The notes beneath the pieces were generated by a model. That model was not told where the DNA came from, did not search any database, and saw only the letters and a program-made list of their open reading frames with translations. From JAMZMI01 sp039970095 (GTDB taxonomy: Bacteria > Bacteroidota > Bacteroidia > Cytophagales > Cyclobacteriaceae): a stretch of 64,000 nucleotides of DNA. Positions 18,104 to 27,478 of the stretch are shown here, piece after piece (position 1 is the stretch's first letter; every line of letters starts with the position of its first letter). A program made the translations under genes and the position numbers. The stretch is taken from assembly GCA_039970095.1 (NCBI GenBank), contig JBDVMP010000095.1:1-64000 (forward strand). Direction: 5' to 3'.

Positions 18104-19038
18104 TGGCTAAAATAGTTATACTGGAGGCTCACAACTCTAACCCCGGAGATCTGTCGTGGGAGGAAATAGAAAAACTGGGGTGTGTCACTATTTATCAGAG
18201 AACAACTCAGGATCAAATAATAGAAAGAGCTGCTGAAGCGGACATTCTCATTACAAATAAACTTAAAATATCAGCTGAAATTTTGGGGCATCTTCCTCAG
18301 TTACAATTAGTCCACCAGCTTGCTACGGGCACTGATAACATAGACAAGGAGGCTGCAAAGAAACAAGGTGTCGAAGTTATGAATGCTGTAGGCTACAGTA
18401 CTACGGCAGTAGCTCAGCACGTATTTGCCCTCATTCTCGAAATCACCAGTCTCGTGGCTGTTCACAACAGTGCTGTGAAATCCGGAGAGTGGTCAAAGTC
18501 GGGCGACTGGTGCTACATGCTTAAAACACCCGTTGAATTGACTGGAAAAAATCTTGGTGTCATAGGTTTCGGAAAAATAGGTCAGGCAGTGGCGAAGCTG
18601 GGTCTTGCGTTCGGTATGAATGTTTTGGTGTACAGCAATCACGCGACTGCATCACAATATACTGATGTGACAATTGTGGGCTTAAATGAGTTAGCTCAGC
18701 AAAGCGACTTTGTATCGCTTCACTCTCCCCTAACGGATAAAACGGAAGGTATTATTGACCATGATTTTTTATCCAAAATGAAATCAACCGCCTTTCTGAT
18801 AAACACAGCAAGAGGCGGTCATGTAGTAGAAAAAGATTTATATGATGCCCTGAAAAATGAGAAAATTGCCGGGGCTGGTCTGGATGTCACAAGTCAAGAA
18901 CCAATCGAATCAGACAATCCTTTGTTGACCCTTGACAATTGCATTATTACCCCTCACATTGCCTGGACGGCATTTGAGTCAAGAAGGCGCCTTATCGGAA
19001 TTGTGGCTCAAAACATCCGTTCCTTCTTAGAAGCTTAA
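18103..19038 (+). CDS. D-2-hydroxyacid dehydrogenase (glycerate dehydrogenase/hydroxypyruvate reductase-like)
   Basis: A 311-residue NAD(P)-dependent dehydrogenase. The Rossmann motif GFGKIGQAVAKLG lies at about residue 150-162. The catalytic triad is recognisable: Arg in NTARGGHV, Glu in the SQEPIES region, and His in ITPHIAW. It should reduce or oxidise a short D-2-hydroxyacid; glycerate/hydroxypyruvate is the best guess from overall resemblance to HprA-type enzymes. Its ATG shares one base with the ppgK stop codon (TAATG), so the two are translated from one message. Confidence 0.85.
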   Translation: MAKIVILEAHNSNPGDLSWEEIEKLGCVTIYQRTTQDQIIERAAEADILITNKLKISAEILGHLPQLQLVHQLATGTDNIDKEAAKKQGVEVMNAVGYSTTAVAQHVFALILEITSLVAVHNSAVKSGEWSKSGDWCYMLKTPVELTGKNLGVIGFGKIGQAVAKLGLAFGMNVLVYSNHATASQYTDVTIVGLNELAQQSDFVSLHSPLTDKTEGIIDHDFLSKMKSTAFLINTARGGHVVEKDLYDALKNEKIAGAGLDVTSQEPIESDNPLLTLDNCIITPHIAWTAFESRRRLIGIVAQNIRSFLEA

Positions 19039-19111
19039 GCAAGGTATTTTATCAATTGTTTAAATCAATGATTTTCACTTACTTAAGCACCTAAACCCTA
19101 ATTAACCTAAG

Positions 19112-20791
19112 ATGAATGATTTTCCCTGGCTGGCCCACTACCCAGAAAATGTGCCGCACGAAATAGACCCGTCTGAATACGAGAGTCTTATAGAGTTTAT
19201 TGAATCTACGGCAGCAAAGTTTGACAAAGCTGTTGCATTTGAGAACATGGGAGTAGAACTTTCATTTCGACAGATCAATGACCTTAGTGACCACTTTGCT
19301 AATTATTTGCTTCACGAAACTAACCTTGAACCTGGCGACAGAGTGGCTTTGCAAATGCCTAACGTGTTACAGTACCCTGTGGCTCTTTTTGGGATTTTGA
19401 AAGCTGGAATGGTTGTGGTCAACACCAACCCACAATACAAGCCATCTGAGATGAAACATCAGTTTGAGGATTCGGGAGCCAAAGCCATTATTATTCTCAA
19501 TACGTTCGCTTATAAATTGGAAGAAGTACTGCCAAAACTACCTGAACTTCAAACGGTTATTGTTGCTGAAGTTGGGGATCTTCTAGGAAATCTTAAGGGG
19601 GCAATTGTGGACTTCATGATCAAGCGTGTGAAGCGAATGGTGCCGGAGTACAACCTTCCGATGGCTCTGGATTTCAACCAAATCATTAACAAAGGAAAAA
19701 AGCATAAATACAATAAACCTGCAATTAAACCTACTGACCTGGCTTTGCTTCAATATACCGGAGGAACCACAGGAGTAGCCAAAGGAGCGGCCCTTACGCA
19801 CCGAAACCTAATTGCCAACATCCTTCAGGTAAATGCCTGGATGCGCCCTAAACTCAAGCCAGGAGAAGAAACGATCATCACCGCTCTGCCGCTCTATCAT
19901 GTCTTTGCTTTGACAGTCAATTGTTTTGGGTTTTACGGTATTGGCACAAAAAACATTCTCATAACTGACCCTCGAAAGATGGATGACTTCATTAAAACTT
20001 TGAAGCAGCATCCATTCAGTGTGATCACAGGAGTGAATACGCTTTTTAACGGACTGGTTTCAAGAGAATCATTTAAAACTGTCGATTGTAGTCACCTTAA
20101 ATTGGCTATTGCGGGAGGTATGGCGTTACAGAAAACTGTGTTTGATCAATGGAAGCAACTAACAGGTGTGGAAATAGCCGAAGGGTATGGTCTCAGTGAG
20201 ACCTCTCCTCTCCTAACATGCAACCCGATAGATGGCACAGCAAAGCTTGGAACGATAGGGCTGCCTGTTCCCTCTACTGAATTGCAAATTGTAAATGATG
20301 ATGGTGAAGTGCAGCCGCAAGGTGAGATTGGAGAGATATGGGCCAGAGGACCTCAAGTGATGTCTGGCTACTGGGAAAATCAGGAAGAAACCGAAAATGT
20401 CATGAGTGGTGATTGGTTTAAAACTGGCGATATAGCGCTCATTGATGAGGAGGGTTTTGTAAAGATTGTGGATAGAAAAAAGGAAATGATCAATGTCGGT
20501 GGTATGAAAGTGTTTCCAAACGAAGTTGAAAATGTGATTACACAACTGGGTGGTATTTTGGAAGCTGGTGTCATTGGTGTTCCGCACAAATCCTCAGGTG
20601 AAGTAGTGAAAGCCTTTGTGGTGAAGACAAACCCAGATATAACAGCAGATGAGATAATGAAACATTGTAGAGACCATCTGGTGGCCTATAAAATGCCAAG
20701 ATTCATAGAGTTTCGAGAAGAGCTACCTAAGTCGGCTGTTGGGAAAATACTGCGGAAAGATCTACGAAAAGAGGTGCAAGAGGCACTTTAA
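19112..20791 (+). CDS. fadD: Long-chain fatty acid-CoA ligase
   Basis: A 559-residue adenylate-forming enzyme of the FadD type. It has the P-loop-like YTGGTTGVAKGA motif, the GYGLSETSP segment, the ATP/acyl motif GWFKTGD-type WFKTGD, and the C-terminal hinge DRKKEMINVGGMKVFPNEVE; the invariant C-terminal lysine is in KSAVGKILRKDLR. It activates fatty acids to acyl-CoA through an acyl-AMP intermediate. The stop codon overlaps that of the convergent hybrid kinase gene by 4 bases (TTAA). Confidence 0.9.
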   Translation: MNDFPWLAHYPENVPHEIDPSEYESLIEFIESTAAKFDKAVAFENMGVELSFRQINDLSDHFANYLLHETNLEPGDRVALQMPNVLQYPVALFGILKAGMVVVNTNPQYKPSEMKHQFEDSGAKAIIILNTFAYKLEEVLPKLPELQTVIVAEVGDLLGNLKGAIVDFMIKRVKRMVPEYNLPMALDFNQIINKGKKHKYNKPAIKPTDLALLQYTGGTTGVAKGAALTHRNLIANILQVNAWMRPKLKPGEETIITALPLYHVFALTVNCFGFYGIGTKNILITDPRKMDDFIKTLKQHPFSVITGVNTLFNGLVSRESFKTVDCSHLKLAIAGGMALQKTVFDQWKQLTGVEIAEGYGLSETSPLLTCNPIDGTAKLGTIGLPVPSTELQIVNDDGEVQPQGEIGEIWARGPQVMSGYWENQEETENVMSGDWFKTGDIALIDEEGFVKIVDRKKEMINVGGMKVFPNEVENVITQLGGILEAGVIGVPHKSSGEVVKAFVVKTNPDITADEIMKHCRDHLVAYKMPRFIEFREELPKSAVGKILRKDLRKEVQEAL

Positions 20792-23130
20792 GTCTTAACC
20801 TTTCCGGCCGTAGTGTACTTCACAATTGTCTTGTAGAGAACCTCAGGGTCGAAAGGTTTTCCCATCACATCGTTCATCCCTACTGACAAGCACTTGTCGG
20901 TAACCTCTGGCAATACGTCTGCTGATAATGCTACAATCGGTACTTCCTGACTATAGGTATCTTCTTTTGCACGAATAGCACTTGTGGTATCGTAACCATT
21001 CATGACAGGCATCTGAATATCCATCAAAATCAAATCATAGGTATTCTTTTCTAGTATTTCAAGAGCCTCTTTCCCGTCAAAAACCATATCAACCTGGCAG
21101 CCCCATTTCACCAAAAACTTGGAGGCAACAATTTGGTTTACGTGATTGTCCTCCACAAGTAGCATGCTAAGACCATTGAGGTTTTTGAGTAAGGAGGTCT
21201 GATTCCCGTGTCGCTTGCCGACAGAGTTAGATTTATTGAATTCAATTTCAAAATAGAATCTGGCTCCTTTACCTATTTCACTTTCCACCTTTAGTTCACC
21301 GCCCTGAAGGTTAAGCAGACGTTTGGAGATGGCAAGACCTAGACCCGTACCCCCAACGCGGTGTAGCTGTCTGTTGTGAACCTGACTAAACCGCTCGAAA
21401 ATCGTTTCTAAATTTTCTTTAGATATGCCGATACCTGTATCAGAAACGGAAATCATGAACCGGGCACTTTCCTTTGCTTCTTTCACAAACTCAACCGACA
21501 TTTCTACAGAGCCCTCCTTTGTAAATTTGATGGCATTGCTAACCAGATTGTTAAGCACCTGTCCGAATCGCACCGGATCGCCTACGAGCAAGTCAGGAAT
21601 ATCCATATCAGCCTTGAAGAAGAGTTTTATGCCCTTATCATTTGCTTTTTGTTTGTAAGTGGAAATCACATTATTGCAGACTTCTGTGATAGAAAAATCT
21701 ACTTCATCGAGTTCTATTCGCCCCTCATCTATCTTGGTGAAATCTAAGATATCGTTAAGAATGACCAATAGAGCCTCGGATGACTGCTTCATGAGTTGGA
21801 GCGATTCCAGCTGGTCTTCTCGCGGATTTTCAGACAGTAGAAAATCAATTGTTCCGCTCAAGCCATTCATCGGAGTTCGAATTTCGTGACTCATCGTTGA
21901 TAAAAAGTCCGCTTTGGCCATAGAAGCCCGTTCGGCATTCTCCTTGGCATCTTCCAGCGCCTCTTTGGCTTTTTTCTGATCCGAAATGTCCCGAATAAAA
22001 GAAGTAAATACCAGCTCACCCTCCACCTCATTAGCTACAATGGAGAGTTCCAAAGGGATAAGGTCACCACGCTTTGTCATACCCATTTCCTCTACTCGCT
22101 GGTTGAGCATTTTATTGTCGCCAGTGACAAGGTAATTTTTCATGCCATGGATATGATCTCCGCGCTTGTCTGGTGGAATAATAAAATCAGCCAAAGGTTT
22201 ATTGATGACTTCATCCTCAGACCATCCGAATATATTCTCAGCCTGAATATTCCACAATTGTACGTTACCATTAGAGTCCAAAATCACAACAGCATCCATG
22301 GCTGTCTCTATTAAGCTCCTCAATTGCTCCGCTTTATCCTTGAGCTCTGACTGTATTTTACCTCTTACAGTGATCTCATCTTTTAGCTTCAGGTTAATGT
22401 CCTCCAGCTCATCCGTTTTGCGGAGCAGAGCATCTTCTATTTGAGATCGATTGAGCAGGTTGAGCTGATGCTCGCTCATCTGAGATTCAGGAAGAATACT
22501 GAGAAGGAAGTTGAATGACTCTAGAAACTGGAAGTTTTCAGTAAGGCCTGAATAAGCTTGCTGGAACCAGCCACGAACTTTTTGGGTTCCAAAGGCTTGT
22601 GTTAAGTCCTGATAGATCAGGGTTACCTCATAGTTCAGGGTGCTAACAAGGTTTGGCTTGGTAAGGCCTCCAAATTTTAATTGCTCGAAAGATTTTTCAA
22701 GTTGGTACTCAAAGTTTCTGAAAAGCTCCTGACGTGAGTTTCCCATCAACTCCGAGGAATCTTGCTCAATGCGTTCCAAAAGAAAACCCGAAAGCAGCAT
22801 TTCCTGCCTTTCTTCCGGCTCATATATCAGTCGAAAGTATTTGTTCTTAGCAATGTTGGGAAACCTGCTTTTGAATTCACTTCGCAGGCCTATTACAGAT
22901 TTATGATCGCGAAGTGATCTCTCAAAAAGGAGGAATAACCCAATGAAATAGTCAATCTGGCTTACTCTATCTTGTTTGCGGATAAACGTGAGGCGGTCTT
23001 CAAGGAGTTGGTTCCAGACTTCAGATGCTTTTTTTCTTTCGAAGTATTCAAAAAAAGCATCTATCTCGTTTCCGTCAACGACAGGAACTGGAGGCTTTAG
23101 TCGGAGAATATTTTGAAAAAAACGACGCAA
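20788..23130 (-). CDS. Hybrid sensor histidine kinase/response regulator
   Basis: A 780-residue protein without transmembrane helices. Residues 1-230 are an all-helical N-terminal region I do not recognise, 230-270 a coiled coil, and 270-385 a PAS domain (ETAMDAVVILDSNG). The phosphoacceptor helix has MSHEIRTPMNG with His415. The catalytic domain has NLVSNAIKFT, DTGIGIS and GGTGLGLAIS. A receiver domain at about 655-775 has phosphoacceptor Asp704 (LILMDIQMP). This is the hybrid (HK-REC) layout, in which phosphate moves within the protein. The upstream 4-helix membrane gene ends 5 bases before its start, so that membrane protein could provide the missing sensor. Confidence 0.9.
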   Translation of the reverse strand: MRRFFQNILRLKPPVPVVDGNEIDAFFEYFERKKASEVWNQLLEDRLTFIRKQDRVSQIDYFIGLFLLFERSLRDHKSVIGLRSEFKSRFPNIAKNKYFRLIYEPEERQEMLLSGFLLERIEQDSSELMGNSRQELFRNFEYQLEKSFEQLKFGGLTKPNLVSTLNYEVTLIYQDLTQAFGTQKVRGWFQQAYSGLTENFQFLESFNFLLSILPESQMSEHQLNLLNRSQIEDALLRKTDELEDINLKLKDEITVRGKIQSELKDKAEQLRSLIETAMDAVVILDSNGNVQLWNIQAENIFGWSEDEVINKPLADFIIPPDKRGDHIHGMKNYLVTGDNKMLNQRVEEMGMTKRGDLIPLELSIVANEVEGELVFTSFIRDISDQKKAKEALEDAKENAERASMAKADFLSTMSHEIRTPMNGLSGTIDFLLSENPREDQLESLQLMKQSSEALLVILNDILDFTKIDEGRIELDEVDFSITEVCNNVISTYKQKANDKGIKLFFKADMDIPDLLVGDPVRFGQVLNNLVSNAIKFTKEGSVEMSVEFVKEAKESARFMISVSDTGIGISKENLETIFERFSQVHNRQLHRVGGTGLGLAISKRLLNLQGGELKVESEIGKGARFYFEIEFNKSNSVGKRHGNQTSLLKNLNGLSMLLVEDNHVNQIVASKFLVKWGCQVDMVFDGKEALEILEKNTYDLILMDIQMPVMNGYDTTSAIRAKEDTYSQEVPIVALSADVLPEVTDKCLSVGMNDVMGKPFDPEVLYKTIVKYTTAGKVKT

Positions 23131-23135
23131 GGATA

Positions 23136-23531
23136 TTATTGCTTACTTACTTTCCAGATTTGGTAAAATCCATAGCCGGACAAGCCCCAGGTTACCGTCA
23201 GGGCTACAAACCATGCGATGAGACCTCCTACCTCTCCAAAAACTGAATTGAAAATATTGATACCAAATTGATGATCTAGTTGCATATGCAGATGCCCTAC
23301 GCCCATCACAAGAAACCCCCAAGCCAGATAGGTCATACCAGTTCCAAACTTCCCACCTCGCAGGGCTTTAGAATTCATAAAACTAAAAACCACGGCGATA
23401 CCTAAAAAAGGTAATTCCAACATACTTAGTATAAGGTTGAAATTGCCGCTGTGGCCCTCGCTTGCGGCAAAAGCTGATTGTGAAATGAAGAGTAATGCGC
23501 TGATTGAAAGTAGTCGTGAAACCATTTTCAT
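23136..23531 (-). CDS. Small 4-helix membrane protein with His-rich helix
   Basis: A 131-residue protein with a signal-like N-terminus (ISALLFISQSAFAAS) followed by three or four hydrophobic helices. A histidine cluster (GVGHLHMQLDHQFG) begins inside the third helix and runs into a loop; with His28 (EGHSGN) this gives several potential metal or heme ligands. It is coupled to the hybrid kinase (5-base gap). A membrane sensor or redox role is only an inference. I cannot name the family. Confidence 0.6.
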   Translation of the reverse strand: MKMVSRLLSISALLFISQSAFAASEGHSGNFNLILSMLELPFLGIAVVFSFMNSKALRGGKFGTGMTYLAWGFLVMGVGHLHMQLDHQFGINIFNSVFGEVGGLIAWFVALTVTWGLSGYGFYQIWKVSKQ

Positions 23532-23632
23532 TGTGTTGTCGATAGTTAGGTTGAAATAGAAAGATAGAAATTAACCTTCAATACTTATCCACAAAGCACT
23601 ATTTTTTGACAAGAGGCCCCTGTTCAGTCAAC

Positions 23633-24220
23633 TCAACTCTTTTCGTTCAGCTTATTTAGTGCTGTTTGTAATTCTCTTTTAAGCTTTACTTCTTTTTCAC
23701 GTGACTGGCTCCTTTGATTTTCCAGCTCATCTTTTACTTGCTCCCTTTCCTTGATGGCTTGTTTTGTGATGCGGTTGCTTCTTAAAAACACCATGTAACA
23801 CAGTATGAGCGAACCCAGCAAGACAAAAATAATAACCCATACGATCGAATTATAAACTGGCTTTTGAAACGGGATTCCAAGAAACAATATTTGGTCATTG
23901 AAGTTTTTGCTCACTTCAAGACTTTCACTCAGGCGTGCGATACTGGCCTGAGCACTGTCTATTTCTATACGCTGAGCGGAAATGATTTTTTTCAGCTCGG
24001 ATATTTCATTTTTCCCCTTTGCAACACTATCAGCCAGAGCTGTTTTAAACTCTTCCATCCTGGTGACTGGCACGACCTTATATTCCTGCCAGGTTTTATA
24101 TTCTTCCATGATTTTGTCAAAAGAGTCGGTAATCGAGGAACCTGTTTGAGCATTTGAAGATGAAATGAAAATGGTAAAGAGTAGAGAGAGTAGCGAGATT
24201 TTAAAAATTGTTGATTGCAT
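23633..24220 (-). CDS. Exported coiled-coil protein with one central membrane helix
   Basis: A 195-residue protein with a signal peptide (KISLLSLLFTIFISSSNAQ), a helical extracytoplasmic part (about 25-120), a transmembrane helix at about 128-150 (SIVWVIIFVLLGSLILCYMVFL), and a Lys/Glu-rich cytoplasmic coiled coil to the end. Proteins of this shape in Bacteroidota are often labelled tRNA (guanine-N1)-methyltransferase in databases, but there is no SPOUT or TrmD motif here and the protein is clearly a membrane coiled-coil protein. It follows the LRR gene by 8 bases and is the last member of that run. Confidence 0.7.
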   Translation of the reverse strand: MQSTIFKISLLSLLFTIFISSSNAQTGSSITDSFDKIMEEYKTWQEYKVVPVTRMEEFKTALADSVAKGKNEISELKKIISAQRIEIDSAQASIARLSESLEVSKNFNDQILFLGIPFQKPVYNSIVWVIIFVLLGSLILCYMVFLRSNRITKQAIKEREQVKDELENQRSQSREKEVKLKRELQTALNKLNEKS

Positions 24221-24228
24221 GCTGGTTT

Positions 24229-26646
24229 TTAATAAAAGGTAATTTTACATTCCGGGTTAAGTGACTGATATTCATCCACTTTGTGTTGTCTCAATCTTGT
24301 ATTGAAACAAATAAGTTTTTTCAGATCAGGTATATCAGTAAGCCGATCTAGCTTCCAAACCCGAGTATTGGACAAATTTAGGCTTTCTAATTGATAGAGT
24401 TCTGAAAGTCCCTTAAGGTTCTTGATATTTGTTCCCGAAGCATCGATATGAGTTACTTCTTTTAGTTCCCGAAATGGTTTCAAAGTTTTCACGGATGTAT
24501 TGGAAACATTCAAAATACGCAACGTTTTCAAACTGTTTATAGGCTCAAGATCCTCCAAAGGACAATAGGTAATTTCCAGATGCTCGATGGTACCAATTTC
24601 ACTGAGTGGTTTCAAGTCCTGTACCCTTGAGTAACTTATTTTAAGTGATTTTAGGTTGATGAAAACATTCAGCGGACGAAGATCTGCAATCGGTTGGTTC
24701 GAGATTACCAGCTCTTCACTTTGGGTTAATTTATGCAATTGTTTTGGTGATGGACTGTCTGACCATGCGTTCTCTTGCTTAAGTGCAGTCGCCCACTCAT
24801 CATCAAGTGAATCCCACCATGCTTGTAGTTCTTCCGTTCGGTAAATTATCACCGGCGATTGGGTTTTTGAGATTAGCGGAATTACGTCTGAATCTATTAG
24901 ACGATTACTATCTACATCTATCAACTGAAGAGATTTTATTTTACTCAATGCTGAAATTTCTTCCACGGTTTTGGTGCGAAGAATTAAAACTTCAAGCTGG
25001 TTAAGGTCGGATAGCGGGCTTAAATCATCTATGGGCAACCCATTGGCTATAAACGTTTTAATGAGTCTTAAATCTGACACGAATTCTATGTCGGTAAAAA
25101 GATTGCCTGATATGTTAAGGTATTGTAGCCTTGTGAATTTGGATAAAGGGCTACCATCGAGAAGGTTTTTACCTTCCAAATCAAGGGAATCTATATTGAC
25201 GAGTCGAACGAGCTCTTCCTGTGTGGGTACGAGTGATATACCTGTCTGTATCCTCAGCTCTCCTTTCCAATTATCGCTGAGATTCGTCCACCACTTTTTC
25301 AGTTCATCTGCATTTGTCAATACGATGGCTTTCGGACTAATATCCATAAAATCAGAAGCCTGGTCCTCGGACAATTTTGTATTGTCGCAATACAGCTTCG
25401 TCAGATTTGGAAGCATAGCTAGCTCGCTGATAGACTCTATTTGAGTATTGTTCAGTTTTAGTGTTTCCAAAGTCTTAAGCTCGTAAAGAGCACCAACCGA
25501 CTTAAGCGGAGTGCCGGATAAGTCGAGGGTTTTTATCGTCGGCAGGTTTATGCTCAGCCATTCTGAGATTTGTGTGTTAGATAGATTAAGTGTTTTCAGG
25601 ATAGGCAATCCATTAAAAGGAAGGTTATTCTCTATTGAAACACTTGAGAGCTGTAGTTCTTCAAGGTTTTTAAGGCTGAGTAAAGTGGAGAAATCCAAAA
25701 CGTAAGTTGAGGATAAATCGAGGTAAGTGAGTTTTGGAAAGCTCTTGAGAATGGCAATATTGTCGATGTGTGTAGAGGAAAGGTTGAGATGCGTAAGGTT
25801 TTGACAATACCTCAGGCTGTTAATGTCGCTGATGATCGTACCTGAGGCGTCTAGATGTTGAAGCCCCGCCAAAACCCTGGCCGGCTCCAGGCTAAAAACC
25901 GATGTGCCTGAGATATCCAGGTATTTTAGATTTCTCAGATTGGAGACCGGGTTAATATCAAGGAAAAACTCTCCCTCATCCAAATCGAGGCTATCTATAT
26001 TGGTCACTGCCATTAGAAACGCTCTATCAACGGAATCTGTCGGTTGGGCAGGCATGCCCACTTTGGCTCTTAAGAGTTCTTTCCACGAAAGTGAAAGTGT
26101 CTCCCACCATAGTTTCAACTCTTTTTCACGATCGATTTTTGTGGTATAGATGCTTACGATCTTGAGGTCATCAGCATCCTCGTTGTAGTTTACCTCGATA
26201 TATCGCTGAGTTGATTGACTGACTTCCAGCCCCTCAATATTCACCCCGGTGAGTACACTGGTGAAAGATACTTTGTAAAACATGAGTCCTAAATCCCCTT
26301 CCTGCTTTTCAACATCCACGTTTTCAAAATCAAAATGGATATCTCTAAAGAAGAAATCGACATCCTGCAAGTAGGCCTTTACATTTTTGTTGGTAACCAC
26401 CACACGTTCAGGATCCAAATCATCTTCAATCTGAACCTGATCATCTCGAAAGATTTTTTTATAACTCTCTGTGATAATTACTTCCTTGTCTCTCTGACTG
26501 GTCTTTTCGCTACCTACTGTGTTGAGTAAGTACTTATAAAAGCTCACCAGACTTTCTACTTCTTTCACCTGAGAAGTAGTGTCGGTAGTTTGAGCCATCA
26601 AACCAGCCGAAGTGAATAAACACAGCAAAGCAAACGTTGCTTTCAT
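24229..26646 (-). CDS. Exported leucine-rich-repeat protein with three Trp-Trp modules
   Basis: About 805 residues from the ATG at 26646 (MKATFALLCLFTSAGLMAQ, a signal peptide); an in-frame ATG 12 bases upstream is also possible. Residues about 25-175 are an N-terminal alpha/beta domain like that of the neighbouring 27475-28050 product. Then come three blocks. Each begins with a helix bearing WW..L...W (ELKLWWETLSLSW, ELKKWWTNLSDNW, ELQAWWDSLDDEW) near residues 180, 452 and 610, followed by 3-7 LRRs of the bacterial 21-23-residue type (LKYLDISGT, LTHLNLSST). Each block closes with a cap segment (LTKLYCDNTKL, LQLIDVDSNRL, LKKLICFNTRL). LRR solenoids bind proteins. It probably acts on the periplasmic face or cell surface; ligand unknown. 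Confidence 0.8.
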   Translation of the reverse strand: MKATFALLCLFTSAGLMAQTTDTTSQVKEVESLVSFYKYLLNTVGSEKTSQRDKEVIITESYKKIFRDDQVQIEDDLDPERVVVTNKNVKAYLQDVDFFFRDIHFDFENVDVEKQEGDLGLMFYKVSFTSVLTGVNIEGLEVSQSTQRYIEVNYNEDADDLKIVSIYTTKIDREKELKLWWETLSLSWKELLRAKVGMPAQPTDSVDRAFLMAVTNIDSLDLDEGEFFLDINPVSNLRNLKYLDISGTSVFSLEPARVLAGLQHLDASGTIISDINSLRYCQNLTHLNLSSTHIDNIAILKSFPKLTYLDLSSTYVLDFSTLLSLKNLEELQLSSVSIENNLPFNGLPILKTLNLSNTQISEWLSINLPTIKTLDLSGTPLKSVGALYELKTLETLKLNNTQIESISELAMLPNLTKLYCDNTKLSEDQASDFMDISPKAIVLTNADELKKWWTNLSDNWKGELRIQTGISLVPTQEELVRLVNIDSLDLEGKNLLDGSPLSKFTRLQYLNISGNLFTDIEFVSDLRLIKTFIANGLPIDDLSPLSDLNQLEVLILRTKTVEEISALSKIKSLQLIDVDSNRLIDSDVIPLISKTQSPVIIYRTEELQAWWDSLDDEWATALKQENAWSDSPSPKQLHKLTQSEELVISNQPIADLRPLNVFINLKSLKISYSRVQDLKPLSEIGTIEHLEITYCPLEDLEPINSLKTLRILNVSNTSVKTLKPFRELKEVTHIDASGTNIKNLKGLSELYQLESLNLSNTRVWKLDRLTDIPDLKKLICFNTRLRQHKVDEYQSLNPECKITFY

Positions 26647-26647
26647 T

Positions 26648-27478
26648 CTATTTATCATAAATAAATGCCTTGAGTTGTTTTTCCTGGTTCGCGTCAACTC
26701 GTACCAGGTTGGTTATCAGCCAGCCGGAGTTCATTCCAGGTCTATTGTATTTAGCCAATTCGAAATACCAGCCTTCAGGGCTGAAAAAGTGAAATTTTAC
26801 ATTGGTCACGGTCTGAAACTTCAGATTCGTATTTTTCAATTCATAAAGAAACAGTGAAACATAATCCGGCTCAAACGAATCCTTTGTGTACGACTCAGGG
26901 TTGTTATTCCCCTGAAAAGCCTTTCTCAGGTTCATGAAATCGAGCTCGTGACTCATAGGGTGTATAAATGGCTTTGACGATGTGGTGTCTTTAGAAAAGG
27001 ATTTTTTAAATGGATCAAACAACACATCGGCTATGACCCACTCATATCCCTGACCTTGCGGCTGGAGTTCCATAAACAGGATCAGTCTTGATTTTTTTCC
27101 TTTATAGACAAAGTCAGTCGCCACTTCTGCAAACCATCCGTTTTCGTGAAAATTTAGAAAGGCGGGACTTTTCCGATCAGTCATTTCATCGATGAATTCC
27201 TTTTTTAGATTAGAGCTTATAGAGGATTGCAAATCAAAGAGATAGGGTAAATAACCTTGTCTAAGTTTTCGACTTCTATATTGCCTGTTGTCCTCGTATA
27301 GACGATTTCCCTCCCTGTCTTCTTCACCATTGAAGCGGCGGAAAAACTGATTGACTTGCTTGGTGTCAGCCCTGAGTTTGTCCTCATGGCCTGCCATATC
27401 ATCAAGCAGGTTTCCCTGCCCAAGCAAGGAAACCTGCAATGCTACAAGTCCTAAAAATAATATTGAGAATCTGATCAT
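26648..27478 (-). CDS. Exported protein of unknown function in the LRR operon
   Basis: 276 residues from the ATG at 27478, chosen because it overlaps the previous stop codon as ATGA and starts a signal peptide (MIRFSILFLGLVALQVSLLGQ). The mature protein seems to hold two similar halves: one around residues 100-160 (GWFAEVATDFVYKGK, then YEWVIADVLF) and one at 220-265 (GWYFELAKYNR, then SGWLITNLVRV). Both end in a W-[VL]-I-x-[DN]-[VL] strand, which suggests a duplicated beta-rich domain. No catalytic motif seen. Its stop lies two bases before the LRR start, so expression is tightly linked. Confidence 0.7.
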   Translation of the reverse strand: MIRFSILFLGLVALQVSLLGQGNLLDDMAGHEDKLRADTKQVNQFFRRFNGEEDREGNRLYEDNRQYRSRKLRQGYLPYLFDLQSSISSNLKKEFIDEMTDRKSPAFLNFHENGWFAEVATDFVYKGKKSRLILFMELQPQGQGYEWVIADVLFDPFKKSFSKDTTSSKPFIHPMSHELDFMNLRKAFQGNNNPESYTKDSFEPDYVSLFLYELKNTNLKFQTVTNVKFHFFSPEGWYFELAKYNRPGMNSGWLITNLVRVDANQEKQLKAFIYDK

